Shown one piece after another: positions 41,533 to 49,939 of a stretch of DNA of 55,882 bases. Made by a program: the position numbers and the translations under genes. The DNA lies in the NCBI RefSeq assembly GCF_009789225.1, contig NZ_WSTA01000016.1, positions 1 to 55,882 on the forward strand, given 5' to 3'. How positions within the stretch are numbered: position 1 is the stretch's first letter; every line of letters begins with the position of its first letter. The notes beneath the pieces are model-generated. The model was not told the origin of the DNA. It searched no databases and worked only from the letters and a program-made list of their open reading frames with translations. Source of the stretch: Agromyces seonyuensis (lineage in GTDB: Bacteria > Actinomycetota > Actinomycetes > Actinomycetales > Microbacteriaceae).

Positions 41533-42096
41533 ATGGATGCCTCGAGCGAGCAGGAGGCGGGACGCCTCCGGGGACGTGCGACCCGCCGTCGCGATCGGCA
41601 CGAGGACGACCCGACCCACGTCGTCGACGCCCTCAAGGAGCGCGTCTACGCGACGTTCACCGGACTCGCGATCGTGCTCGTGCTGCGCGCGAGCGTCGAG
41701 CATCTGAGCCCGGAGGGCGCGTTCGGGACGCTCGCCGTCGGCATCCTCGCGATCACCCTCGCCGGCTTCGCCGCCGACGTCATCGCCCACCTCGCGGTGC
41801 ACGCGGGCTTCCCGGACGGCGCCGAGTTCGTCGGGATGCTCCGGGTCTCGGGCTCGGCCCTCGCGTCGGCGTCGATCCCGCTCATCCTGCTGCTGCTCGC
41901 CTGGGTCGGGGTGCTGGGGCTCGAGCCGGCACTGCGCATCGCCGCGATCGTCTACGTCGCGACCCTCGCGGTCATCGCGTGGTTCGCCGTGCGCCGCACG
42001 CGGCTCGCGTGGTGGAAGCAGCTGCTCGCGATGGGCATCCTGGTCGCCATCGGCTTCGCCGTCATCGCGCTCCAGCAGCTCGCGCACGGGCACTGA
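41533..42096 (+). CDS. Membrane protein of unknown function
   Basis: A 187-residue protein with a charged Arg/Asp-rich N-terminus of about 35 residues and four to five hydrophobic helices ('FTGLAIVLVLRAS', 'FGTLAVGILAITLAGFAADV', 'ASIPLILLLLAWVGVLGL', 'LRIAAIVYVATLAVIAWFAV', 'LLAMGILVAIGFAVIALQQ'). No conserved enzyme motif is visible. TAGCGT lies seven bases before the ATG, indicating a leaderless transcript. Convergent with the MATE gene. Confidence 0.75.
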   Translation: MDASSEQEAGRLRGRATRRRDRHEDDPTHVVDALKERVYATFTGLAIVLVLRASVEHLSPEGAFGTLAVGILAITLAGFAADVIAHLAVHAGFPDGAEFVGMLRVSGSALASASIPLILLLLAWVGVLGLEPALRIAAIVYVATLAVIAWFAVRRTRLAWWKQLLAMGILVAIGFAVIALQQLAHGH

Positions 42097-42137
42097 GCCG
42101 GCGCCGGGAGCCGAAGCGCCCCCGGGCGTCGACGGGA

Positions 42138-43655
42138 TCAGGACGCCCGAGCCGGCACGTCGTCGCCGGCATCGAGGGTGCCGATCCCCTCGGCGGGTTC
42201 GTCGGCCGTCGTCGGCGGTGCCGCCTCGAGCGCGCGACGGGAGGCGATGACGAGCGCGAGAGCGAGCAGGAAGACGAGCAGCTCGGTCGCGGTCATCGCC
42301 CAGATCACCCCCGTGAGGCCGAACAGGGCGCTGCCGCCGAGCACGATCGGGATGAACAGCACGCCCTGCGCGATCGACATGATCGTGGCGTTGCGCATCT
42401 GTTCGGTGGCCTGGAAGACCGCGATGACGAGTCCGGTGAACCCGTTGAAGAGCGTCGCCACGAGCATCGCCGTGAGGATGCGGGTGCCGTCCTCGACCAC
42501 CGCCGGGTCGGAGGAGAACAGCGCGAAGACCTCGTCGCGAAAGAGGAACACGATCGTGGAGAAGATCGCGACCGCCCCGGCGATGGCCAGTGCCGCCCCG
42601 CGGATCGCGGCGCCGAGCCGGGCGCGATCGCGGGCGCCGAAGGCGAAGGCCAGCAACGGGATGACCCCCATGAACACGCCCATGCAGATCATCTCGGAGA
42701 GCTGCGAGACGCGGAGCGCGACCCCCATCGCCGCGAGGAGCGCGTCGCCGTAGGCCACGGCGACCCAGTTCATGACGAGCGTCGTCACGACGAGGAACGC
42801 GGCCATGAGCAGCTCCGAGACTCCGACGCCGAAGACGGTCCTCACGAGGTCGCGGTCGAGCGAGACGTCGGCGGGCGCGAGCGAGACGGTCGTGCTCCGA
42901 CGGCCGAGCCACCAGGCGTAGTACCCGACCATCACGAGGTTCGCGAGGCCGACCGCGATGCCGGCGCCGAGCACGCCCAGGCCGAGCAGCAGGATGAAGA
43001 CCACGTCGAAGACCAGGTTCGCGACGGTCGAGATGATGATGCCCGTCATCGACGAGAGGGCCGCCCCCTGGGCCCGGACGAGCTGCTCGAGGGCGAGCGC
43101 GGCGATGACGGCGGGCGCGAAGACCGCGAGTGCGCCGATGTAGGCGGACGTCGGGGCGAGCGCCGCGCCGCTCGCGCCGACCGCGAGGGCGAGCGGCGTC
43201 GCGAAGACGAGACCGAGCACGGCGACGAGGATGCCCGCCGCGACGCCGCCCCAGAGGGTGAAGGCCGAGACCTGGCGGATGCGGGCGTGCACGGCGGCGT
43301 GGTCGGCGTCCGGCTCCTCGAGGGAGCCGAGCAGCCGGGTCGCGTAGGTCCCGCCGCCCACGCCGAACATGTTGCCGATCGCCATGACGAGCGCGAAGAC
43401 GGGCAGCGACAGGGTGATCGCGGCGAGCATCGGCGTCGAGCCGAGCGAGCCGATGAACGCCCCGTTGATGATGTTGTAGACGCTCCCGACGGAGAGCCCG
43501 GCGATCATCGGGATGCAGAGGTGGACGAGCGAACGCCAGATCGGCGTCGTCGCGAGGTAGGCGCGGTCCTTGGCGGCCGCCGCGCTCGTGGGATCTGGTG
43601 CGGTGGCGCCGCCCGCTTCAGGAGCGGGTGCGGGTGCGGGTGCGGTGTCGGTCAT
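42138..43655 (-). CDS. MATE-family multidrug efflux protein
   Basis: A 505-residue transporter with twelve predicted helices in two homologous halves. An Ala/Pro-rich N-terminus (about 35 residues) precedes 'IWRSLVHLCIPMIAGLSVGSVYNIINGAFIG'; the second half begins near 'FGVGVSELLMAAFLVVTTLVMNWVAV'. MATE proteins export cationic drugs with protons or sodium. GGAGGTCACC directly precedes the ATG at 43655; an upstream ATG at 43715 lacks one. It lies 200 bases downstream of a MarR gene on the same strand, the likely regulator. Confidence 0.9.
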   Translation of the reverse strand: MTDTAPAPAPAPEAGGATAPDPTSAAAAKDRAYLATTPIWRSLVHLCIPMIAGLSVGSVYNIINGAFIGSLGSTPMLAAITLSLPVFALVMAIGNMFGVGGGTYATRLLGSLEEPDADHAAVHARIRQVSAFTLWGGVAAGILVAVLGLVFATPLALAVGASGAALAPTSAYIGALAVFAPAVIAALALEQLVRAQGAALSSMTGIIISTVANLVFDVVFILLLGLGVLGAGIAVGLANLVMVGYYAWWLGRRSTTVSLAPADVSLDRDLVRTVFGVGVSELLMAAFLVVTTLVMNWVAVAYGDALLAAMGVALRVSQLSEMICMGVFMGVIPLLAFAFGARDRARLGAAIRGAALAIAGAVAIFSTIVFLFRDEVFALFSSDPAVVEDGTRILTAMLVATLFNGFTGLVIAVFQATEQMRNATIMSIAQGVLFIPIVLGGSALFGLTGVIWAMTATELLVFLLALALVIASRRALEAAPPTTADEPAEGIGTLDAGDDVPARAS

Positions 43656-43799
43656 GGTGACCTCCGGGGTGGTGCGGGGGCGCGCTGAGGCGTCCGAAGG
43701 CAGGTGTGATCGCAACGCGGTCCCCGTGCTGGAGCGCGCGGGAGCGTCGTGCGGGCGCCGCGGACGTGCTGACGTCGTGCGGTATCGGGAAGGGCGTGG

Positions 43800-43819
43800 C
43801 CGACCGCTTCGGCGGTCGG
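43800..43819. terminator. Hairpin with TTCG tetraloop between marR and MATE genes
   Basis: CCGACCGC-TTCG-GCGGTCGG is a perfect 8-bp stem with a 4-base loop. It lies 36 bases after the MarR stop on the minus strand and may attenuate read-through into the MATE gene. The remainder of 43656-43855 shows no gene. Confidence 0.5.
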
Positions 43820-43855
43820 AGGCTGGGGGCGATGCGAGGCTCGGTGAGCCGGGTA

Positions 43856-44344
43856 TCAGCTCGGGCGGTGGCCTTCGCGTTCAGGAGCGCCGCCTCGTCG
43901 TCGTTCGTCCTCGGGGACGTCGATCTGGACGGCGACCCGTTCGAGCAGCGCCACGAGCTGGGCCTGCTCATCGTCGTCGAGCACGGCGAAGAGCCGTCGT
44001 TGCGATTCGATGAGCGCTTCGGCGAAGCCGTCGGTGAGGCCGAGGCCCTTCGCGCTCGCCCGGATGACCTTCGCGCGGGAGTCCGTGGGGGAGGGCGTGC
44101 GCTCGATGAGCCCGCGCTCCTCGAGCCCCTTGAGCAGGCTCGTCACGCTCGCCGGCGTCGTGCCGGTGATGTCGGCGATCTCGCGGGCGATCACGCCGTG
44201 CTCCTGGTTCATCTGGATGAAGTTGAGCGCGAACGACTGCTGGGGCGTCAGGCCCGTGCCTTTGACCCACTGGTCCGCCGCATCCCGCTGCGAGAACGAG
44301 ATGAGCCGGATCAAGGAGACGAGGCGCTCCGTGTTCGAACTCAT
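43856..44344 (-). CDS. MarR-family regulator (linked to MATE exporter)
   Basis: A 162-residue winged-helix regulator: 'GVIAREIADITGTTPASVTSLLKGLEERGLIERTPSPTDSRAKVI' is the MarR recognition helix plus wing (about 60-105), flanked by dimerisation helices. The ATG at 44344 is chosen because twin palindromes begin right upstream, so an upstream in-frame ATG at 44416 would put the operator inside the gene. There is no usual ribosome site. The gene directs transcription toward the MATE gene, so repression relieved by a drug-like ligand is the likely mode. Confidence 0.9.
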   Translation of the reverse strand: MSSNTERLVSLIRLISFSQRDAADQWVKGTGLTPQQSFALNFIQMNQEHGVIAREIADITGTTPASVTSLLKGLEERGLIERTPSPTDSRAKVIRASAKGLGLTDGFAEALIESQRRLFAVLDDDEQAQLVALLERVAVQIDVPEDERRRGGAPEREGHRPS

Positions 44345-44375
44345 AGTTAGAACTCTAATAGTTAGAATTCTAACT
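44345..44375. promoter_or_regulatory. Twin MarR operators (MATE module)
   Basis: TTAGAACTCTAA (44347-44358) and TTAGAATTCTAA (44362-44373) are two copies of the palindrome TTAGA-NN-TCTAA, 15 bp centre to centre; the second extends to a perfect 16-mer AGTTAGAATTCTAACT (44360-44375). They abut the MarR start codon and form an AT-rich island in very GC-rich DNA. Confidence 0.85.
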
Positions 44376-44450
44376 GTCAAGCACGTTCGGTTCCGGGGCG
44401 CCGGGGGTCCGGGCACCGAGCCCTGGATCGGCGCCGCCCGCCGCGCGTCG

Positions 44451-45965
44451 TCAGTCGGTGCGCTCGGCCCGCTTCGGGAGGGAGATCGGCGTCGTGAGGG
44501 CGAGCTCCTCGGAGAAATCCTCGGGCACGAGCTCGTCGGCCGGCACCGGCAGGCTGCGCCGGGCGGGCGCCTCGCCCTCCGGGACGCGCTCGTGGGCGGG
44601 CTCGACGCGGTCGGGCGCCGCCGCCGGCATCCGCTCCCGCTTCGGCGCGGCCACGACGACGGGCTGCTCGGCGGTGATCGCCGCGAGCGATGCGGTGGGG
44701 GCGTCGTCGAAGGCGAGGCGCACGCGGGAAAGCCGGCGGCCCTCGACGCGCTCGCGCTCCAAACGCATCCCGCGGGCGGCGACGAGCCAGACGAGGCCGA
44801 CGATGCCGGCGAGGATGCCCGATGCGGCGCCGACCCCGAGCGCCCAGCGCGGGCCCCAGGCGTCGGCCACGGCGCCGACGAGCGGTGCGCCGAGCGGCGT
44901 GCCGCCCATGAGGATCGCCATGTAGATCGCCATGACGCGGCCGCGGAGCGCCGGCTCGGTCGTCGTCTGCACGTAGCCGTTCGCCGTTGTGAGCATCGTC
45001 ACCGCGGAGAGGCCGATGAGCACGAGGGAGGCGGCGAACGTCCAGTAGGTCGGCATGAGCGCGCTGAACGCGGCCGCGAGGCCGAAGCCGCCGGCGGCGA
45101 TGATGACGACCCGAAGGCGGGCGCGCTCGCGGCGGGCGGCGAGCAGGGCGCCGGTGAGGGAGCCGATCGCGAGGATCGAGTTGAGCACGCCGTACTCGCC
45201 CGCGCCTCGGCCGAAGGCGACCGCCATCGTCGAGGAGAAGATCGGGAAGTTCATGCCGAACGCGCCGACGAGGAACACGATCACGAAGACGACGACGAGG
45301 TCGGGCCGTCGCATGGCGTAGGTGAAGCCGGCGATGAACTGGCCGCCGGGGGCCTTGCGTTCGGCGACGCGCGGGACGGTGAGGTGGCGCAGCGCCCAGA
45401 GCGCGCCGAGCACCGCGAGGAACGTGAACGCGTTGACGACGAACACCCACCCCGAGCCCACGAGCACGATGAGGAAGCCCGCGAGCGCCGGTCCGATCAT
45501 GCGGGCGGCGTTGAAGGACGCCGAGTTCAGGGCGACGGCGTTCGACATGTCGGTGGAGGAGACGAGGTCGGCGACGAACGTCTGCCGGGCCGGGGTGTCG
45601 ACGGCGTTCACGATGCCGAGCGCGAGCGCGAACAGGTAGAGGTGCCAGAGCTCGGCGTGGCCGAGCAGCAGCAGGAGACCGAGGCCGAGGCCGAGCAGCG
45701 CGAGCGCCGACTGCGTGGCGATGAGGATCTTGCGGCGGTCGAAGCGGTCGGCGATGAGCCCGGTGATCGGCACGAGCAGCAGCGGCGGGGCGAACTGGAG
45801 GGCCATCGTGATGCCGACGGCGAGGGCATCCGTGTCGCTGAGCTCGGTCAGCACGACCCAGTTCTGCGCGGTCGACTGCATCCATGCGCCGATGTTCGAG
45901 ACGAGCGCCCCGACGAACCAGATGCGGTAGTCGCGGACCGCGAGGGAGCGGAACATGGAACTCAT
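44451..45965 (-). CDS. MFS exporter (MFS_3/EntS-like)
   Basis: A 504-residue major facilitator with about twelve helices. It starts 'FRSLAVRDYRIWFVGALVSNIGAWMQ' and contains 'LIADRFDRRKI' (the MFS loop 2-3 motif), 'DTPARQTFVADLV' and 'LNSASFNAARMIGPALAGFL', characteristic of the EntS/DHA3-type branch that exports siderophores or drugs. The last about 100 residues are a hydrophilic Glu/Arg/Pro-rich cytoplasmic extension. The ATG at 45965 overlaps the stop of the upstream MarR gene by 4 bases, so the two are coupled. Confidence 0.9.
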   Translation of the reverse strand: MSSMFRSLAVRDYRIWFVGALVSNIGAWMQSTAQNWVVLTELSDTDALAVGITMALQFAPPLLLVPITGLIADRFDRRKILIATQSALALLGLGLGLLLLLGHAELWHLYLFALALGIVNAVDTPARQTFVADLVSSTDMSNAVALNSASFNAARMIGPALAGFLIVLVGSGWVFVVNAFTFLAVLGALWALRHLTVPRVAERKAPGGQFIAGFTYAMRRPDLVVVFVIVFLVGAFGMNFPIFSSTMAVAFGRGAGEYGVLNSILAIGSLTGALLAARRERARLRVVIIAAGGFGLAAAFSALMPTYWTFAASLVLIGLSAVTMLTTANGYVQTTTEPALRGRVMAIYMAILMGGTPLGAPLVGAVADAWGPRWALGVGAASGILAGIVGLVWLVAARGMRLERERVEGRRLSRVRLAFDDAPTASLAAITAEQPVVVAAPKRERMPAAAPDRVEPAHERVPEGEAPARRSLPVPADELVPEDFSEELALTTPISLPKRAERTD

Positions 45966-46387
45966 TCGGCGGTGATCCCCCGCATGATCTCGGTGGCGCG
46001 GGCGAGGATCTCGCGATCCTCCTTCGGCAGTGCGCGGAGCCGCTCCGTGAGCCAGGCGTCGCGCCGCGACACGGTCGCCTTCACGACGGCGCGGCCGGCG
46101 TCGGTCAGGTCGATGTTCATCTTCCGCCGGTCGCGCTCGTCGGCCGTGCGGGCCAGCCAGCCGGACTCCTCGAGGCAGTCGACCGTGCGATTCATCGAGG
46201 GCGCCGACACCTTCTCGTGCTCGGCGAGGCTCGTGAGGGTCTGCGTGCCGTGCAGGTTCAGCACCGCGAGCACCGCGAACTGCCCGTCGCTCATGTCGTC
46301 GACGGACTTCTGGGCGCGCAGGCGCCGCGCGAGGCGGAAGACCGCGATGCGCGTCTCGGCACCCTGCTCGGCGATGGATTTCGACAT
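45962..46387 (-). CDS. MarR-family regulator (linked to MFS exporter)
   Basis: A 141-residue winged-helix regulator with 'LTSLAEHEKVSAPSMNRTVDCLEESGWLAR' (recognition region, about 52-81), the wing 'DERDRRKMNIDLTDAGRAV' and terminal dimerisation helices. Its stop is fused to the start of the MFS gene. Two adjacent palindromes overlap the promoter just upstream of the ATG, so autoregulation of the two-gene operon is very likely. Confidence 0.9.
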   Translation of the reverse strand: MSKSIAEQGAETRIAVFRLARRLRAQKSVDDMSDGQFAVLAVLNLHGTQTLTSLAEHEKVSAPSMNRTVDCLEESGWLARTADERDRRKMNIDLTDAGRAVVKATVSRRDAWLTERLRALPKEDREILARATEIMRGITAE

Positions 46388-46392
46388 GATCC

Positions 46393-46418
46393 TTAGCGTA
46401 GCTCATTAGCCTCGCTAA
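46393..46418. promoter_or_regulatory. Twin MarR operators (MFS module)
   Basis: TTAGCGTAGCTCA (46393-46405, one mismatch) and TTAGCCTCGCTAA (46406-46418, perfect) are two contiguous copies of TTAGC-NNN-GCTAA, starting 6 bases upstream of the MarR start. Again AT-rich relative to the surroundings. Confidence 0.8.
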
Positions 46419-46593
46419 CTATTTCCGTGCGCCTCCCGGCTGCCCGGGACCGGCGTCGGGCAACGCCTCGGCGCTGGCTATGCTTCGTCTGTGCCGGACC
46501 CGAACCGGCTCCGGTGGCCGCCCCGGCCACCGACCCCACCCGCAGGCCGCGTGCGATCGCACGTCGTCGTGCGACCCCGAAAGGCGACGTCCC

Positions 46594-47097
46594 ATGCTCG
46601 GCATCTCCACTCTCCGTTCCGCACCCGCCCGCTCGAGCGTGCGCCGTCTCGCGGCGGTCGCCGCAGCGGGCGTGCTCGCGTTCGCGCTGACCGGCTGCTC
46701 CGCCGTCGTCGACGAGGTCGTCGAGGCCGCCCAGAGCGCGAACGACGATGTCGCGAGCGCCGCGCCGGTCGAGGAGGACGCCGCCCCGGTCGAGGAGACC
46801 GGCGGGGAGACGGCGTCGGGCGGCGAGGCCGCGGCTCGGCAGATCCTCATCGACGGTTTCACCGCCTGGGGGTACTCGGACCCCGCGTTCGAGGAGGTCG
46901 TCACGTCGATCGTCGACACGGTCGTCACCGGGCTCGAAGCGGGCTGCAGCGACCCCGCCGCGTTCGAGACCGGGTTCACGCCGTCCTTCGTCTCGTCCTT
47001 CAACACGAGCAAGGGCGACGACGCGAGCCTGCCCGACCTCAGCGCGGACGCGGTCTCGCCGGTCGTGCTCGACGCGCTCGACGCCCTCTGCGCCTGA
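46594..47097 (+). CDS. Small lipoprotein of unknown function
   Basis: A 167-residue lipoprotein: a basic N-terminus, a hydrophobic core and the lipobox LTGC (Cys about 35), then an acidic Glu/Ala-rich linker (about 40-75) and a compact helical domain ('ILIDGFTAWGYSDPAFEEVV', 'LEAGCSDPAAFETGFTPSFV', ending 'LDALDALCA') with two Cys that may pair. The family is not recognised. The preceding 205 bases hold the MarR operators and no gene. A hairpin follows, so it is probably transcribed apart from the ATP-grasp operon. Confidence 0.8.
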   Translation: MLGISTLRSAPARSSVRRLAAVAAAGVLAFALTGCSAVVDEVVEAAQSANDDVASAAPVEEDAAPVEETGGETASGGEAAARQILIDGFTAWGYSDPAFEEVVTSIVDTVVTGLEAGCSDPAAFETGFTPSFVSSFNTSKGDDASLPDLSADAVSPVVLDALDALCA

Positions 47098-47164
47098 CCC
47101 GACGGGCCGGCCGGCCGGCCGAGTAGCGCCGGCGTCCGCTCCCGAGGCCGTTCCGTTCCGGTCT

Positions 47165-47180
47165 CGGGGCGGGAGCCCCG
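47165..47180 (+). terminator. Hairpin terminator after the lipoprotein gene
   Basis: CGGGGC-GGGA-GCCCCG, a 6-bp stem with a 4-base loop followed by TTCCC, 68 bases after the stop. The same spacer carries a GGCC tetranucleotide run (47105-47120) and a GGCCGAGTAGCG stretch that could be a decayed arm of the dispersed palindrome. Confidence 0.45.
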
Positions 47181-47276
47181 TTCCCGACCGGTGCGGCGGC
47201 GACGACCGGAGGCACCGACCCCCGCATGTCGCGTGTCGGAAACCGGCGGGAAACGAACCGCTGGTTGGCTCACGTC

Positions 47277-49016
47277 ATGGGAACGCTCTTCGACGGCTAC
47301 ACCGCCGTGAAGCCGACCAGGCGGCGCCGCAAGTCGGCCTCGCCCTGGGACGAGATGTTCGCGGGCGAGGACGGCGCCGACGCGCGCGAGTCCTACCGCG
47401 AGATCCATCGAGTGCTCGCCCGGATGACGCAGTCCGAGCTTCGCGGCCGAGCCGACGCCCTCGCGAGCTCCTATCTCGCGCAGGGCGTCACCTTCGACTT
47501 CGCCGGGGAGGAGCGGCCCTTCCCGCTCGACGCCGTGCCGCGCGTCATCGAGGCGTCCGAGTGGTCGACGCTCGAGGCGGGCATCGCGCAGCGGGTCCGG
47601 GCGCTCGAGGCGTTCCTCGACGACGTCTACGGCCCCCAGAACGCCGTCGCCGACGGCGTCATCCCGGCGAAGCTCGTGACCTCTTCGGCCCACTTCCACC
47701 GGCAGGCGGCGGGCATCCGGTCGGGCAACGGCGTGCGCATCATGGTCGCCGGCATCGACCTCGTGCGCGACGAGCACGGCGCCTGGCGGGTGCTCGAAGA
47801 CAACGTGCGGGTGCCCTCGGGCGTCTCCTACGTCATCTCGAACCGCCGCGTCATGGCGCAGACGCTGCCCGAGCTCTTCAGCTCGATGCCCGTGCGGCCG
47901 GTCGGCGACTACCCGAACCGGCTGCTCAGCGCCCTGCGCGCCGCGGCGCCCGACGGCGTCGACGACCCGACGGTCGTCGTGCTCACGCCCGGCGTCTACA
48001 ACTCGGCCTACTTCGAGCACACCCTCCTCGCGCGCCTCATGGGCGTCGAACTCGTCGAAGGGCGCGACCTCTTCTGCTCCGGCGGGCGCGTGTGGATGCA
48101 CACGACCGCCGGGCCCACCCGCGTCGACGTCATCTACAAGCGGGTCGACGACGAGTTCCTCGACCCCCAGCAGTTCCGGCCCGACTCCGTGCTCGGCGCC
48201 CCGGGACTCATGCTCGCGGCCCGCCTCGGCAACGTCACCATCGCGAACGCCGTCGGCAACGGCGTCGTCGACGACAAGCTGATCTACACCTACCTGCCCG
48301 ACCTCACCCGCTACTACCTCGGCCAGGACCCGATCATCCCCAACGTCGACACGTGGCGGCTCGAGGAGCCCGAGGCGCTCGCCGAGGTCGTCGACCGGCT
48401 CGACGAACTCGTCGTCAAGCCGGTCGACGGTTCGGGCGGCAAGGGCATCGTGATCGGTCCGGATGCCTCGCGCGCCGAGCTGAACAAGCTGCGCAAGCGC
48501 CTCATCCGCGACCCCCGGGGCTGGATCGCCCAGCCGGTCGTGCAGCTCTCGACGATCCCGACCCTCGTCGACGACGGGATGCGCCCGCGCCACGCCGACC
48601 TCCGGCCCTTCGCGGTCAACGACGGCGAGGAGGTGTTCGTGCTGCCCGGCGGCCTGACGCGCGTTGCGCTCGCCGAGGGGCAGCTCGTCGTCAACTCGTC
48701 GCAGGGCGGCGGCTCGAAGGACACCTGGGTGCTCGGCGAGACCTCGGCCGCGCCGACCGGACCCGTGCCGACCCGCGGTGTCGGAGAGCTCGTCGCCGAC
48801 CAGGCGACCGGGCCCGGGGCCGGCCCGCACGGCGGCCCGCAGAGCCCCGGCAACGGCAACGTCATGGCCCCCGGCGGCGAGGTGCGCCACGAGGCGCCGC
48901 GCGCCGCCTCCCTCGGGCTCGACGCGTCCCCGCAGGACGAGGACGCCCCCGCCCGCCACCAGCAGCAACAGCAGCAACAGCAGCAGTCGAACCGGACGGA
49001 GGTGGCGGGATGCTGA
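47277..49016 (+). CDS. Circularly permuted ATP-grasp protein (type 2)
   Basis: A 579-residue protein of the circularly permuted ATP-grasp family. Family segments include 'FPLDAVPRVIEASEWSTLEAGI.QR', 'LEAFLDDVYG', 'IDLVRDEHGAWRVLEDNVRVPSGVSYV', 'ELVVKPVDGSGGKGIVIGP' (ATP-binding Lys and Gly-rich loop) and 'HADLRPFAV'. Comparative-genomics work predicts that these enzymes make an amide bond in a peptide-like product together with the alpha-E and transglutaminase partners that follow. The C-terminal about 70 residues are disordered and include nine consecutive Gln. The ATG at 47277 is preferred (TTGGCT exactly six bases before it); an in-frame ATG at 47226 is possible. Overlaps the next gene by 7 bases. 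Confidence 0.85.
   Translation: MGTLFDGYTAVKPTRRRRKSASPWDEMFAGEDGADARESYREIHRVLARMTQSELRGRADALASSYLAQGVTFDFAGEERPFPLDAVPRVIEASEWSTLEAGIAQRVRALEAFLDDVYGPQNAVADGVIPAKLVTSSAHFHRQAAGIRSGNGVRIMVAGIDLVRDEHGAWRVLEDNVRVPSGVSYVISNRRVMAQTLPELFSSMPVRPVGDYPNRLLSALRAAAPDGVDDPTVVVLTPGVYNSAYFEHTLLARLMGVELVEGRDLFCSGGRVWMHTTAGPTRVDVIYKRVDDEFLDPQQFRPDSVLGAPGLMLAARLGNVTIANAVGNGVVDDKLIYTYLPDLTRYYLGQDPIIPNVDTWRLEEPEALAEVVDRLDELVVKPVDGSGGKGIVIGPDASRAELNKLRKRLIRDPRGWIAQPVVQLSTIPTLVDDGMRPRHADLRPFAVNDGEEVFVLPGGLTRVALAEGQLVVNSSQGGGSKDTWVLGETSAAPTGPVPTRGVGELVADQATGPGAGPHGGPQSPGNGNVMAPGGEVRHEAPRAASLGLDASPQDEDAPARHQQQQQQQQQSNRTEVAGC
48960..48986 (+). repeat. CAG/CAA microsatellite encoding nine Gln
   Basis: Nine in-frame codons (CAG, CAG, CAA, CAG, CAG, CAA, CAG, CAG, CAG) near the 3' end of the ATP-grasp gene. 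Replication slippage here would change tract length without changing frame. It lies about 25 bases upstream of the ribosome site of the alpha-E gene. Confidence 0.9.
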
Positions 49017-49939
49017 GCCGCATCGCCGAGGCGCTGTTCTGGATCGGCCGCTACGTCGAGCGCAGCGACGGCACGGCCCGCATCCTCGACGTGCACCTCC
49101 AGTTGCTGCTCGAGGACCCATGGGTCGACGAGGACGCGGCCTGCCGCAACATCCTCGGCGTCATGGGCACCGAGCCGCCGCCGGACGCGGTGCTCGGCCG
49201 AGACCAGGTCATCGACCTGCTCGCCGTCGACCGCGAGCATCCGGCATCCATCGCCTTCTCGATCGGCGCCGCTCGCGAGAACGCCCGCCGCGCGCGCGAG
49301 ATCGTCTCGACCGAGCTCTGGGAGGTGCTCAACGAGACGTATGCGCGGATGCCGCGCCGCATCGCGCACGACCGCGACCACGAGTTCTTCCGCTGGGTGC
49401 GCGACCGCGCCGCCCTCGCGATCGGCGTCGTCGAGTCCTCCCTCAGCCGCGACGACGTGTGGCAGTTCTTCTCTCTCGGCCGCGCGATCGAGCGCACCGA
49501 CATGACCGCCCGGCTCCTCGCCACCCGCTCCGTGCCCGAAGGCGCGAGCCCGTCGTGGACGACGATCCTGCGCTCGTGCGGCGGGTACGAGGCGTACCTG
49601 CGCAGCTACCGCGGCGTGCCGTCCTCGCGCAGCGCGGCGGAGTTCCTGCTGCTCGACCGGCTCTTCCCCCGCACGGTGATCGCGTCGATCACCCGCGCCG
49701 AGGAGTGCCTGCGCGAGCTCGACCCGAACCAGGGCCGCGTCGGCGTGCCGGCCCCGGCCCGGCGCCTCCTCGGCCAGATCCGTTCGAACCTCGAGTACCG
49801 TCCGATCGGGGAGCTCCTCGACGACCTGCCCGGGGAGATGGAGTCCGTGCAAGCGCTGACCTCGCAAGTGAGCGAGGCGATCCGCGCGAGGTACTTCCCG
49901 ACCGACGCGATGCCCGTGTGGACGGGGGAGGTGTCCTGA
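49010..49939 (+). CDS. Alpha-E domain protein
   Basis: A 309-residue all-helical protein that opens with the family signature 'MLSRIAEALFWIGRYVERSDGTARILDVHL' and repeats a related helix at 'VWQFFSLGRAIERTDMTARLLATRS'. Alpha-E proteins nearly always neighbour circularly permuted ATP-grasp and transglutaminase genes; their biochemical role is unknown. ACGGAGGTGGCGGG precedes the ATG, inside the end of the upstream gene. The stop and next start overlap (TGATG), so the three genes form one coupled operon. Confidence 0.9.
   Translation: MLSRIAEALFWIGRYVERSDGTARILDVHLQLLLEDPWVDEDAACRNILGVMGTEPPPDAVLGRDQVIDLLAVDREHPASIAFSIGAARENARRAREIVSTELWEVLNETYARMPRRIAHDRDHEFFRWVRDRAALAIGVVESSLSRDDVWQFFSLGRAIERTDMTARLLATRSVPEGASPSWTTILRSCGGYEAYLRSYRGVPSSRSAAEFLLLDRLFPRTVIASITRAEECLRELDPNQGRVGVPAPARRLLGQIRSNLEYRPIGELLDDLPGEMESVQALTSQVSEAIRARYFPTDAMPVWTGEVS

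Noticed and set aside
43656-43855. Possible small gene between the MarR and MATE genes
   Set aside because: Short frames there have no ribosome site, lack coding-like third positions and run through the hairpin at 43800-43819.
44376-44450. Possible terminator between the MFS and MarR/MATE modules
   Set aside because: A GGCGCC-containing stem can be drawn, but with a loop of about 25 bases and mismatches; not convincing enough to list.
47226-47276. Upstream in-frame ATG for the ATP-grasp protein (adds 17 residues)
   Set aside because: Its GGAGG is about 12 bases away, the extra residues look non-conserved, and the ATG at 47277 fits the local leaderless pattern.
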